Counted from the first letter of the stretch, positions 34,118 to 41,382 are shown. The stretch: 42,606 nucleotides of DNA from Kribbella pittospori (GCF_004331465.1 NZ_SJKB01000033.1:1-42606); one strand, 5' to 3'. The notes: generated from the sequence alone by a model not told the origin. Numbers and translations are program-made.

Positions 34118-34711
34118 GTGGAAAACGAAGTGGCAGGCGACTGGACGAGTACCGCGCGCCGGATGTGGCTGTGGCCGGTGGCGATTTTGGTCAGCTTCCC
34201 GATCGGGGGGTACATCGCAGACCTGGCGGTGGACGGCGTCGATTCCGTGGGTGCAGCGCTCGCTGGGGGCCTCATCGTGGGCGCAGTTATCGGAACGGCG
34301 GAGTGGTTCGCTTTGCGGCAGCGGATCTCGTGGCTGTGGATTTTGGCGACGATGGTGGGGATGGCCGCCGGCCTGGTCGCGGGAGCTGCCTTGGTCGACT
34401 ACGGGATCGGCCGGGCAGATGTCGCGCTGTTGGGTGCGGTGACCGGTGCCGGGGTGGGTGTGATGCAGGCGCTGGTGCTCGCACGACATCGGGTCCCGGG
34501 AGCGTTTTGGTGGGCCGTTGCGAACCCGCCGGCCTGGGCGCTGGGCTGGTTCGTCACCTCGTACGTGATCACGAGGAACATCGATGAGAGGTTCCCCATC
34601 TTCGGTGCAAGCGGAGCGCTGGTCTTCGGGCTGCTGACCTGGCTCCTTCTCGCAGTCCTGTTCCGGGAGGGTCCCGAAGTCCGCGGGCCGGCAGCCGGGC
34701 CTACTCCGTGA
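34118..34711 (+). CDS. Integral membrane protein, function unknown (197 aa)
   Basis: GTG 34118 follows AAAGGAG. The protein has about five hydrophobic segments (MWLWPVAILVSFPIGGYIAD, AALAGGLIVGAVIGTAEWFA, WLWILATMVGMAAGLVAG, VALLGAVTGAGVGVMQALVL and ALVFGLLTWLLLAVLF) with Gly-rich turns. No catalytic or binding motif is visible and no family name can be given with confidence. It overlaps the next gene by GTGA (34708-34711), so the two membrane proteins are made together and may interact. Confidence 0.75.
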   Translation: MENEVAGDWTSTARRMWLWPVAILVSFPIGGYIADLAVDGVDSVGAALAGGLIVGAVIGTAEWFALRQRISWLWILATMVGMAAGLVAGAALVDYGIGRADVALLGAVTGAGVGVMQALVLARHRVPGAFWWAVANPPAWALGWFVTSYVITRNIDERFPIFGASGALVFGLLTWLLLAVLFREGPEVRGPAAGPTP

Positions 34712-35394
34712 ACGTAGTTCGCACCGCGGGCATCGTTCTCATCATCGCGCCGCTCTGGTTCAACGCCAACTTCGCCCTGCTCGGCAAGCGGTTCGACTAC
34801 CCCGACATCCTGCGCCGACCCACAGCCGAAATCCTCCACCGCTTCCGAGCCGGTGGCTCGTCGCTGATCCTTCTGTGGTGGACGTTCATGCTGTCGGGAC
34901 TGCTGCTGATCGCCGGGGCGGTGCTGCTGGGACAGGTCCTCGGCTTCGGCGGCATCATGCCACTGGCCACGACCATCGGAGTCCTGGCCGGCCTCGTCCA
35001 GATGCTCGGCCTCCTGCGGTGGGTCTACCTCGTCCCCGCACTCGCCCGCGCCTACGCAGACCCCACCCTTGAGCCCGCGCAGCGCGACGTCCATGCCGCA
35101 ATCTTCCGGGCCCTGCACCAGTACCTCGGAGTCGGTGTCGGCGAACACCTCGGCTACCTGTTCACCGGCATCTGGTCCGCGCTGCTCGGCGTCGGCGTAA
35201 TCCAAGGAACCGCGCTGCCCACCTGGCTTGGCTGGCCGGGCGTCGTCATCGGCGCCGGACTGGCGGTCGGCTCGGCGGAGTTCCTCGGTCCCAACGAAGA
35301 AGGGGGATGGGGCCTCGCCGGGCCGGCGATCCCAGTCCTCTACATCGCATGGTCGGTCTGGCTGCTTGCGATGGGTATCGCGTTGATCACCTGA
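34708..35394 (+). CDS. DUF4386 family membrane protein
   Basis: The protein is 228 aa, starting at GTG 34708, coupled to the upstream membrane gene. It begins with a short helix, then FDYPDILRRPTAEILHRFRAG, a pattern seen in DUF4386 proteins, and has about six hydrophobic stretches (LILLWWTFMLSGLLLIAGAV, MPLATTIGVLAGLVQMLGLL, GVVIGAGLAVGSAEFLG, VLYIAWSVWLLAMGIALI). The function of the family is unknown. A fragment that looks like the end of another DUF4386 protein follows at once in another frame, and a complete family member is encoded at 38036. Confidence 0.78.
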   Translation: MNVVRTAGIVLIIAPLWFNANFALLGKRFDYPDILRRPTAEILHRFRAGGSSLILLWWTFMLSGLLLIAGAVLLGQVLGFGGIMPLATTIGVLAGLVQMLGLLRWVYLVPALARAYADPTLEPAQRDVHAAIFRALHQYLGVGVGEHLGYLFTGIWSALLGVGVIQGTALPTWLGWPGVVIGAGLAVGSAEFLGPNEEGGWGLAGPAIPVLYIAWSVWLLAMGIALIT

Positions 35395-35522
35395 TCAACG
35401 TCTACGACATATCGGGTGTCTCGGAATTCGTCTTCATGCCGCTCTGGCTGATCGTCAAGGGGTTCGGGCCACCACTACCGGTACGCGAGGCCGAGTCGCC
35501 GACGATGGCGACAACCGGCTGA
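35391..35522 (+). pseudogene. C-terminal remnant of a DUF4386-like protein
   Basis: A frame overlapping the stop of the previous gene reads LINVYDISGVSEFVFMPLWL, then IVKGFGPP and a short polar tail to a stop at 35520. Hydrophobic FMPLWLIVKG is typical of the last helix of DUF4386 proteins. There is no start codon or ribosome site. It may be what remains of a tandem copy. Confidence 0.4.
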
Positions 35523-35536
35523 ACCCACCCGCGTCA

Positions 35537-36187
35537 TCATCGGGCCGTTCCTCTGCGGTTGTCGGACCAGCGGTCTTCAGCGGTGACCGGCGAATGCCGC
35601 TGAGGATTCATCAGCCGCTCCGGACGCGCGGTAGGCCCAGCTCCACTCGGCCGGCCGGCACGAGTTTGGCCGCTGCGGATTTCTTCTCCACCAGCTGCTG
35701 ACGCCGATCGAACGCCACACCAAGTCCCTTCCCCCGGAAACGGCACCCCTGGAGAGGAGTACATAGTGCAGTTAACTGGTAACGCGAAGGGCTGTTTGAG
35801 GGGCTTCTTGGTCTTGTCGCTGATCTGGTCGGTCTCGAACCACTCGTAGAAGGCATCGACCGGGATCAGGCACCGCCGCGACTTGAACGCGGCCCGGAAC
35901 GCAGGCTTGTCGTGCACGGTCTCGCTCCTGGCGTTGACCAGCCGGTTCCCGATCTTGACGTCCTTGGCCCAAAACGGCACCAGCCCCCACTTGAACAGCC
36001 GCAGTTGCCGGACGGCGTCGGGGTCCTTGGCGCCGTCGGCCGGCGGGCGCGCGATCACGATCGGGGCGAGCTTGGTCGGGGCCACGTTGTAGTCCGGTTC
36101 CTTCAGCATGTCGGCGCGGTCGTCGTCGACCTGGAACTGTTCGCGCAGGTCTGTCCGGCGGGCTGTTGACGCGTAGCGACCACACAT
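35537..36187 (-). pseudogene. Truncated SRAP/YedK-type protein (SOS-response-associated peptidase family)
   Basis: The start is ATG 36187 with the essential Cys at position 2 (MCGRYAST). The N-terminal half is normal: DYNVAPTKLAPIVI, LRLFKWGLVPFWAKDVKIGN, VNARSETV with the conserved Asn, and LIPVDAFYEWF with the conserved Glu. After KKPLKQPF the family sequence stops and unrelated Gly/Arg/Ser-rich residues follow to 216 aa. The His of the HMRMP-like motif (His160 in E. coli YedK) is lost. YedK/HMCES proteins cross-link to abasic sites through Cys2. Without the C-terminal half the fold is probably lost. In another frame the 3' part (35611-35740) reads protein-like (VAFDRRQQLVEKKSAAAKLV), suggesting that a deletion joined YedK to the end of a different gene. 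Confidence 0.8.
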
Positions 36188-36298
36188 GTGTCCCAGACTG
36201 CCACTGCAGTGCCATCTGCACAGCTGACCCGGGTTGTTCGGTGCGCGCTGGCTGGGTACCGGGGCTTGAGGCAACAACCACTCGGAGAGGAGCAGGCC

Positions 36299-36502
36299 AT
36301 GGCGGACACCAGTGCCAACAGCGGCCGGGAATGGACCGACGACCAGGTGCAACAACTGCGGGACCTGGCACAGGGGAACGCACCGGTTGGTGTCATGACG
36401 ATGAAGCTGGGCCGCACCGAGGACGCGATCCGGTCGAAGGCCAAGGCCGAGGGGATCGCTCTGGCGCCGCCGAATCGGTCGCCGTACGGCGACATGAGCT
36501 GA
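36299..36502 (+). CDS. Small SANT/Myb-like putative DNA-binding protein (67 aa)
   Basis: ATG 36299 follows GGAGAGGAG. The peptide reads REWTDDQVQQLRDLAQGNAP, then VMTMKLGRTEDAIRSKAKAE and a Pro-rich end (APPNRSPYGDMS). W-T-x-x-x-V-x-x-L with a following basic helix is the pattern of small Myb/SANT or GcrA-like helix-turn-helix proteins. The last 15 codons recur at about 40390-40430 as part of a duplicated block, where the rest of the gene is missing. It sits divergently beside the YedK relic, with a shared 110-bp gap. Confidence 0.7.
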   Translation: MADTSANSGREWTDDQVQQLRDLAQGNAPVGVMTMKLGRTEDAIRSKAKAEGIALAPPNRSPYGDMS

Positions 36503-36523
36503 GATTTACCGCATTCTGGCTTC

Positions 36524-36700
36524 ATGGCCAGGGTCTGGCGGTGCGGGAAATGCGACGGGGCGAACGTCTCGGAGCATCACCGGTTCTGCCCGCACCGCGA
36601 CCCCAGGCTCACGGTCCGGCAGGTAACGATCATCGTGTGGCCGCCGCTCCGTCCACCTGAGGACGGGAGCGGGAATGACTTCGGCCAGGCGACGCACTGA
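36524..36700 (+). CDS. Small zinc-ribbon-like protein (58 aa), copy 1
   Basis: ATG 36524 starts 21 bp after the preceding gene. Residues 7-24 hold C-x2-C and a later H-x3-C-x-H (CGKCDGANVSEHHRFCPH), a likely metal site. A hydrophobic stretch (VTIIVWPP) and an acidic tail follow. An ORF of exactly the same length exists at 40451. Keeping the length unchanged between two copies that have otherwise diverged suggests the frame is or was under selection. The end overlaps the ligase fragment start (36675) by 26 bp. Confidence 0.5.
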   Translation: MARVWRCGKCDGANVSEHHRFCPHRDPRLTVRQVTIIVWPPLRPPEDGSGNDFGQATH

Positions 36701-36842
36701 GCCGAGCGACATCCGAGTTCCGGCCGATCTGGCCGGACCGGTCGACCTGGCACTGGCCAAGTCGGTCGACCAGATCCCCGCACCGCACGCTTTGCCGGGC
36801 GGCTCGCGCTACGAGGTGAAGTGGGACGGCTACCTTCACTGA
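36675..36842 (+). pseudogene. N-terminal fragment of ATP-dependent DNA ligase, copy 1
   Basis: ATG 36675 opens a 55-codon frame: VPADLAGPVDLALAKSVDQI, PAPHALPGGSRYEVKWDGY, then LH and stop at 36840-36842. The region matches the start of LigC-type ATP-dependent DNA ligases, and KWDG is the motif whose Lys is adenylated. Everything after the active-site lysine motif is missing. Two other fragments (40602 and 42179) leave ligase similarity at the same point, and the CTTCAC that follows is shared by all three. Confidence 0.75.
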
Positions 36843-36876
36843 ACTCTTCAGAGAGTGGCCTGTGCTGCTGGTCGTT

Positions 36877-37692
36877 ATGATTCACCCGATGGACGTCAAG
36901 GGCTGGTACGAGGTCGCGGATCAGGTCTGGTTTCGCCGGTATGACTACGGCGACGAGAACGTAGGACTCATCGGTAGTGACGCTGGTTTGCTCGTGGTCG
37001 ATACCCGGGCTACCGAGATACACGCCGAGGAATTGGTCGCCGACATCCGCCACCTCTCGAACAAGCCGATTGTCGGCGTGGTCAACACCCACGGTCATTG
37101 GGATCATGTCTTCGGCAACGCCGTGTTCGACGATGTGCCTATCTGGGGCCATCGCTCGTGCCCCGGTTTCATGGCGGCGACGGCCGAGGTGATGAGACAA
37201 CGATTGATGACGACCGATCCGTTCAAGGCCATGGCGGCAGCACTTGGCGCGGTGCGGATAACGCCACCCACTCGCCTGGTTGACACGGAGGAAGTGGTGT
37301 CGGTCGGTGGTCGAGATGTCCGCCTTCACCACCTGGGCAGGGGCCATACCGGTGGCGACCTGATCGTCGAGATTCCCGATTGTTCGGTCGCGTTCGTGGG
37401 CGATCTGGTGAAGGAGAACGGGCCGCCAGGGTACCGCGACAGCTACCCAATGGAGTGGCCGCAGACCATGCAGCGGGTCATCGGCCTAGTCGATGGCCCG
37501 ATCGTTCCAGGCCACGGTGACGTCATCGATCGATCGTTCGTCGAGTCATTCACCGACCGGCTCGGGGCGGTAGCCCAACTCGTTCTCGCGGTTATCAGCG
37601 GGGCACTGTCACCCGACCAAGCCGCGGCGCAGTCCCCGGTCCACCCCCGGGCGTTCCATCAGGCGCTGGACCGCGCGGCTGCCGCTGATTAG
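36877..37692 (+). CDS. MBL-fold metallo-hydrolase
   Basis: ATG 36877 is used. ATG 36889 is equally possible, and neither has a good ribosome site. The 271-aa protein has the metallo-beta-lactamase-fold signature THGHWDH at residues 71-77, then LGRGHTGGDLIVE (third His), AFVGDLV (bridging Asp) and VPGHGD (last His), so a full two-metal site is present. The wider pattern (WYEVADQVWFRRYDYGDENVG) fits small cyclase- or glyoxalase-like hydrolases rather than true beta-lactamases. The substrate is unknown. It is one of the few clearly intact enzymes in this region and lies just after the first ligase fragment. Confidence 0.88.
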   Translation: MIHPMDVKGWYEVADQVWFRRYDYGDENVGLIGSDAGLLVVDTRATEIHAEELVADIRHLSNKPIVGVVNTHGHWDHVFGNAVFDDVPIWGHRSCPGFMAATAEVMRQRLMTTDPFKAMAAALGAVRITPPTRLVDTEEVVSVGGRDVRLHHLGRGHTGGDLIVEIPDCSVAFVGDLVKENGPPGYRDSYPMEWPQTMQRVIGLVDGPIVPGHGDVIDRSFVESFTDRLGAVAQLVLAVISGALSPDQAAAQSPVHPRAFHQALDRAAAAD

Positions 37693-37832
37693 CCACGTCC
37701 CAGCCGGCCCGGGCAGGCCTTCGATGAGACCAACCAATGCTCGGCCGTCAGCCAGAGCCGCGCGAACTCACGCACCGGTATCCGCAGGTTCCCCTGCGGT
37801 ATCCGCTCGAAATCCCGGGCAGTCAGCTCCAT
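37689..37832 (-). CDS. Possible small protein or gene fragment (47 aa)
   Basis: ATG 37832 opens a 47-codon frame with a protein-like pattern (MELTARDFERIPQGNLRIPV, REFARLWLTAEHWLV). It ends four bases inside the converging MBL-fold gene. No family is recognised and the ribosome site is weak. It may be the N-terminus of a lost gene. Confidence 0.3.
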   Translation of the reverse strand: MELTARDFERIPQGNLRIPVREFARLWLTAEHWLVSSKACPGRLGRG

Positions 37833-38035
37833 GCCACACCACGATCCCAGCCGACCCCGACAATTTCCACAGCCGCACTCGAGACTGACCTACCTGCAGA
37901 AGTTTTGCTGTAGCCGCAGAACGGCGGCGTTCGGTTGTGGAGCGCCTGCGTCGCCCGTTGACTGCAGGAGTTGGCGTGATAAAGCGGGCCCCGGCGCACA
38001 GGTCGGGGCCGCTTGTGGGATCTGACCGCGTTGGC

Positions 38036-38836
38036 TCAGGCTTTGAGGTCATCCAGGGTTCGGGCGTGTGGTGTGGCCTCGAGTGCTGCGGCTGTGGCTG
38101 CGATTCGGCGGGCTCGGATGACGAGCCAGAGTGCCAGCAGGAATTCGCCGAGGAATGTGAATGCGCTGATGTCGGCCCAGGGGCTCTGGGACAGCACGGC
38201 TCCGAGGCTGTCAGTTGCGTAGCCGAGACCGGCGATCACGAGAAGGACGCCCAACAGCCTGGGGATGTAGCCAGATCGGTAGGCCAGGAAGCCGATGAGA
38301 AGCAGGTGGGCACCAAAGAGGAACTGGCCTAGGTACCAGATGTCCTTGAAGGCAGCAACGCCCATCATGGCTTGGGTTTGTACCTGGTCGGCACCGAGCG
38401 CCGCACGGCTGCCGTCGTCTCCGAGCAGGCGGATCACGCCGAGGAGCTGGCCGATCGCGACCATGAAGACTCCTGAATACACGAGCCGCATCGCGGCCGC
38501 GAGCATCGACAGGCTCGCGTTCACGGGACTGAAGACGCGGTAGAGGGCCCAGGCCACCACGACATCGAGGAGGATCACGACGATGAGGCTGGTGATTCCG
38601 AGCCGGAATAGGCCCTGGTTGGCAAGGATGTCGGCGGTCGTTTGTCCCGCGTCCCCCTCCGTCACCAGTCCGTCGATGACCACGATGTTGCCGAAGATGG
38701 CGACGACAGACATGAGCAGCAGTGCGACACCTGCGGTCAGGCTCGCCCGACGGATCGACCACTGAGCCGGCAGGGCCGGGTCCGGCGGCGCCGAGTGCGG
38801 ACGTTGGAGGTGCGGGTTCTGGATGCGACTGGTCAT
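38036..38836 (-). CDS. DUF4386 family membrane protein
   Basis: The protein is 266 aa. After a Pro-rich cytoplasmic start there are about six membrane helices with the family pattern (ASLTAGVALLLMSVVAIFGN, FRLGITSLIVVILLDVVVAW, ALYRVFSPVNASLSMLAAAM, FKDIWYLGQFLFGAHLLLIG, ISAFTFLGEFLLALWLVIRA). The conserved LYxVFxPVN segment supports DUF4386. Function unknown. It is divergent from a TetR-type gene, and three strong palindromes lie between the two starts, so it is very probably the target of that regulator. Confidence 0.9.
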   Translation of the reverse strand: MTSRIQNPHLQRPHSAPPDPALPAQWSIRRASLTAGVALLLMSVVAIFGNIVVIDGLVTEGDAGQTTADILANQGLFRLGITSLIVVILLDVVVAWALYRVFSPVNASLSMLAAAMRLVYSGVFMVAIGQLLGVIRLLGDDGSRAALGADQVQTQAMMGVAAFKDIWYLGQFLFGAHLLLIGFLAYRSGYIPRLLGVLLVIAGLGYATDSLGAVLSQSPWADISAFTFLGEFLLALWLVIRARRIAATAAALEATPHARTLDDLKA

Positions 38837-38897
38837 GGTGGTTCCCTCCCAGGAAAGTGCTGGGTGCGAGAGCCGATTGCCACTCGTCCAGTCACTA

Positions 38898-38941
38898 CGT
38901 ACGATGTACGCGTACGGTGTACGTTACACGTACGGTGTACG
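38898..38941 (+). promoter_or_regulatory. Three tandem palindromic operators CGTACRRTGTACG-type
   Basis: CGTAC-N3-GTACG occurs at 38898-38910 (spacer GAT), 38911-38923 (spacer GGT) and 38929-38941 (spacer GGT). The first two touch and the third follows after 5 bp. The array ends 46 bp before the TetR-type start (38988) and about 60 bp from the divergent DUF4386 start (38836). Three regular copies of one palindrome in a shared control region is strong evidence for a repressor array. Confidence 0.85.
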
Positions 38942-38987
38942 TGTGTCCAGGGATCCACATCATGCAAACGTCGCGAAGGAGAGCCGT

Positions 38988-39662
38988 ATGGCCGAGCAGC
39001 AGGAGTCCAGCACCGAAGCGCGGGCCCCGTGGACCAGGACGCAGTTGCTGCGCGCCGCAATCGACCTCGCTGACAGGCGCGGGATCGAATCACTCAGCAT
39101 GCGAAAGCTCAGCCAAGAACTCGGCGGCGGAACGATGTCGCTGTACAACCACGTGTCCAACAAGGACGACCTGCTCGACGGCATGATCGACGAGGTGTTC
39201 AGCGAAATCGAAATGCCCGCCCATGAACGCAGCTGGCAGGTCGCCATGCGAGGACGGGCGATGTCGATGCGCGCCGCCATGACGCGTCACCCCTGGGCGA
39301 TCGGACTGATGGAGTCACGCCGAACCCCCGGGCCCGCCACACTCAGACACCACGACGCCGTCATCGGATGCCTCCTGGACGCCGGATTTCCCCTCTCAGT
39401 GACCGCACATGCGTTCGCGGCCCTCGACAGCTACATCTATGGATTCGCATTGCAGGAACGCAGTCTCGCGTTCGGCACTCCCGAGGAAACCGCAAAGCTC
39501 GCCCAGGCCTTCGTGGTCCAATTCCCGGCCAAGGAGTACCCGCACCTGGCCCGACTGACCATCGAGCACGTCCTCCAGCCCGGCTACGACTACGCCGACG
39601 AATACGAGATCGGACTCAATCTCATCCTCGACGGCCTCGCGAAGCTTGTTCCCCAGCGATGA
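38988..39662 (+). CDS. TetR family regulator, TetR_C_1-type ligand domain
   Basis: ATG 38988 follows AAGGAGAG. The frame is open upstream through the operator array, but that part is not protein-like. The 224-aa protein has the helix-turn-helix (TRTQLLRAAIDLADRRG, LSMRKLSQELGGGTMSLYNHV, NKDDLLDGMIDEVF) and the tetracycline-repressor-type C-terminal domain (AMTRHPWAIGLMESR, AFAALDSYIYGFALQERSL, EYEIGLNLILDGLAKLV). It is a paralog of the regulator encoded at 32662. It should repress itself and the divergent DUF4386 gene through the three palindromes. Confidence 0.93.
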   Translation: MAEQQESSTEARAPWTRTQLLRAAIDLADRRGIESLSMRKLSQELGGGTMSLYNHVSNKDDLLDGMIDEVFSEIEMPAHERSWQVAMRGRAMSMRAAMTRHPWAIGLMESRRTPGPATLRHHDAVIGCLLDAGFPLSVTAHAFAALDSYIYGFALQERSLAFGTPEETAKLAQAFVVQFPAKEYPHLARLTIEHVLQPGYDYADEYEIGLNLILDGLAKLVPQR

Positions 39663-39986
39663 CCCACGAGGCTAGTGGCGGTCCGGCGCGCCGAAGCGAG
39701 ATCGGGATCCGGCAGCCCCGGGACGACCGAGCCTCGCGGTCCGCCGCTGGTCAGGTCTGAGTCCTCTCGAGGCGGCGTCGTTCGCTCCAGAAGCACACCT
39801 CTGTGGGACCGGTTGAACAGGAGCCCGACTGAGATCGCCGAGGGCAGGCACCGTCTCACGATCCGCGACGCAGCTGGATCGGGACGAGTATGTGACCCGC
39901 CGGCCGCGGTCCGACGACGGCCGACAGCCAGCGGGCAGGCCACCAGACGCGCAGCGGCGCACCTGGCCCAGGGGCCTGCATGTCAT
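39663..39986. other. No gene identified
   Basis: Short overlapping frames only. The stretch lies between the TetR-type gene and the LexA-like box. No feature is supported. Confidence 0.4.
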
Positions 39987-40002
39987 TCGAAAAGGTGTTC
40001 TA
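39987..40002 (+). promoter_or_regulatory. Candidate LexA (SOS) box
   Basis: TCGAAA-AGGT-GTTCTA matches the actinobacterial SOS box TCGAAC-N4-GTTCGA at nine of twelve half-site positions. It lies 10 bp upstream of ATG 40013, the start of a broken small gene. Given the YedK and ligase remains nearby it is worth noting, but a single imperfect match can occur by chance. Confidence 0.45.
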
Positions 40003-40012
40003 GTTTGATGGC

Positions 40013-40251
40013 ATGGGGACCAATAGGCGCTACCCGCGGAAGCCGCCCCCGAGGGCCAGCGCCGGCGCTGCTGGGTTCTGCGAACAACTCGCGCAGAGGG
40101 CCCGTGGCCTGGCTTGATCCTTGAATGGCGCCGTTTCCCGTCGGGAGACTGGCAGGCGCGCGTCGTGTACGTACCGGACCCGCGTCGACCGGAGTCCGTC
40201 GAAGCGTGGTTCGCCGCGGTGAACCTGCGACCCCTCGACACCACGACGTAG
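40013..40251 (+). pseudogene. Frameshifted small gene behind the LexA-like box
   Basis: From ATG 40013 the frame reads MGTNRRYPRKPPPRASAGAA and ends early at a TGA near 40115. In a second frame the sequence continues as GLILEWRRFPSGDWQARVVY and VPDPRRPESVEAWFAAVNL, closing at TAG 40249. The second part has the composition of a real protein, so a whole gene of about 80 codons seems to have shifted frame. I recall similar small actinobacterial proteins ending in a W-F-x-A-x-x-L-x-P pattern but cannot name a function. Confidence 0.5.
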
Positions 40252-40376
40252 CAGTGCCGACCCACCGAGACCTTGCGTCGCGGGCGTGCGCTTGCAGCAG
40301 GGCCGCGGCGATCCGGGCTCTGCGCTAGCCCACAGTGTCTGCCTGGCTCGTGACTCCGGTCCAAGGCGCCGGCCGA

Positions 40377-40770
40377 AGGCACCAGCGTGGCGCCGCCGAA
40401 TCGATCGCCGTACGGCGACATGAGCTGAGATCTGGGCGCATGCTGGTTGCATGGCCAGGGTCTGGCGGTGCGGGAAACGCGACGGGGCGAACGTCTCGGA
40501 GCATCACCGGTTCTGCCCGCACCGTGACCCTCGCCTCCAGGTTCGACGGGTGAAAGTCATCGTGTGGCCGCCATTCCGCCGATCATGGAACAGGAGTGGT
40601 GATGACTCCGGCCAGGCGAGGGATTGAACCGAGCGAGGTGCGAGTCCCGGCCGATCTGGCCGGCCCGGTCGACGTCGCGCTGGCCAAGTCGGTAGACCAG
40701 ATCCCCTCGCCGATTGCTCGGCCGGGCGGATCGCGCTCTGAGGTGAAGTGGGACGGCTATCTTCACGAAC
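40377..40770 (+). repeat. Second copy of the block found at about 36462-36840
   Basis: This stretch follows the same order as 36462-36840 and is clearly similar base by base. It contains the last codons of the small SANT/Myb-like gene (GCGCCGCCGAATCG...GACATGAGCTGA), the 58-codon zinc-ribbon-like ORF and the DNA-ligase N-terminus up to KWDGY. The two copies are direct repeats about 3.9 kb apart. A third, shorter and more diverged relative of the ligase part lies at 42179-42305. Confidence 0.85.
40451..40627 (+). CDS. Small zinc-ribbon-like protein (58 aa), copy 2
   Basis: This is the counterpart of the ORF at 36524 and has the same length. The motif reads CGKRDGANVSEHHRFCPH, so the second Cys of the C-x2-C pair has become Arg and metal binding is probably impaired. 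The C-terminal third has diverged more than the start. It may be an expressed remnant or a decaying copy. Confidence 0.35.
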   Translation: MARVWRCGKRDGANVSEHHRFCPHRDPRLQVRRVKVIVWPPFRRSWNRSGDDSGQARD

Positions 40771-40868
40771 CCGTCAAGCGGAGTGTTTGGGGACTGCCAG
40801 GTGCGCAACGGTTCGGCGTCGATCAAGTTCCGGGCGGTGAGCTGGGCGGCGTGAGCGGCTACAGCTAG
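40602..40868 (+). pseudogene. N-terminal fragment of ATP-dependent DNA ligase, copy 2
   Basis: ATG 40602 opens VPADLAGPVDVALAKSVDQI, then IARPGGSRSEVKWDGYLHEP. Ligase similarity ends at KWDGY, as in the other copies. The frame happens to stay open for another 40 unrelated codons to 40868. In the active-site region one substitution (SRSEVKWDG for SRYEVKWDG) is visible. It lacks nearly the entire adenylation domain and the OB domain. Confidence 0.72.
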
Positions 40869-40943
40869 ACCTTGGGGGCAGTGGGTGGCGCGGCCGCGCA
40901 TCTCAGTGTTGCCGCCGAACTCCCGGATGTGGGGCTCTCCGCG

Positions 40944-41261
40944 CTAGGTCTGCTTGTCTCGCTCTTCGTTGATTCGCAGGGCTTCGGCTAGCTGGTCTTC
41001 CAAGATGATGATTCGGCAGGCGGCTTCGAGCGCGGTGCCCTGGTCGACGAGTTCGCGGGCTCGGGCTGCCAGCCGAAGCTGGTAGCGGGAGTAGCGGCGG
41101 TGGCCGCCTTCGGAGCGCTGTGGGGTGATCAGTTTCGCCTCGTCGAGGCTGCGCAGGAATCCCGGTGTCGTGCCGAGCATCTCCGCGGCCCGGCCCATGG
41201 TGAACGCGGGGTAGTCATCATCGTCGAAGCTGGCCGGCCCGGCGGGTGGTGTTGAGTTCAA
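40944..41261 (-). CDS. MerR family regulator, short form
   Basis: TTG 41261 is proposed as start, because GGAG lies six bases upstream and the hairpin region begins beyond it. ATG 41198 would give 84 aa. The 105-aa protein has a Asp-rich start (SFDDDDYPAFTMG) and a MerR helix-turn-helix with wing (MGRAAEMLGTTPGFLRSLDE, AKLITPQRSEGGHRRYSRYQ), then a helix (LRLAARARELVDQGTALEAA). There is no long effector domain. A very similar small MerR-type protein is common in actinobacteria. The upstream leader is unusual, with two perfect hairpins and a ten-codon ORF. Confidence 0.82.
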   Translation of the reverse strand: MNSTPPAGPASFDDDDYPAFTMGRAAEMLGTTPGFLRSLDEAKLITPQRSEGGHRRYSRYQLRLAARARELVDQGTALEAACRIIILEDQLAEALRINEERDKQT

Positions 41262-41290
41262 CAGGGTCTCCGTGTGCGTGTCTGGGTCAT
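41258..41290 (-). other. Possible ten-codon leader ORF upstream of the MerR-type gene
   Basis: GGAGG (41295-41299, reverse strand) precedes ATG 41290, which encodes MTQTRTRRPC and stops at TGA 41258-41260. The TTG start proposed for the MerR-type gene overlaps this stop, so translation could be coupled. A spacing of four bases to the ribosome site is short. Expression is unproven. Confidence 0.35.
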
Positions 41291-41307
41291 CGAACCTCCA
41301 TGTCGAA

Positions 41308-41336
41308 GGGCCCCGGTGCCGAAAGCACCGGGGCCC
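41308..41336 (-). promoter_or_regulatory. Perfect 12-bp hairpin in the leader of the MerR-type gene
   Basis: GGGCCCCGGTGC (41308-41319) pairs perfectly with GCACCGGGGCCC (41325-41336) around a five-base loop. It lies 18 bp upstream of the ten-codon ORF. The stem is GC-rich and very stable, but only two T residues follow it on the reverse strand, so it could be a terminator of upstream transcription or a regulatory leader structure. Confidence 0.75.
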
Positions 41337-41364
41337 AGAGGGGTTGGTTGGATTGTCACCATCT

Positions 41365-41382
41365 ACCGGCCGTGAGGCCGGT
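41365..41382 (-). promoter_or_regulatory. Second leader hairpin, ACCGGCC-GTGA-GGCCGGT
   Basis: A perfect 7-bp stem with a four-base loop lies 28 bp upstream (with respect to the reverse strand) of the 12-bp hairpin. A further weaker pairing, CCCGCC with GGCGGG, joins 41479-41484 to 41502-41507. Together they make the region before the MerR-type gene strongly structured. Confidence 0.55.

Noticed and set aside
41308..41336. Simple intrinsic terminator reading of the 12-bp hairpin
   Set aside because: There is no run of T residues after the stem on either strand, so a leader structure is at least as likely. It is reported as regulatory instead.
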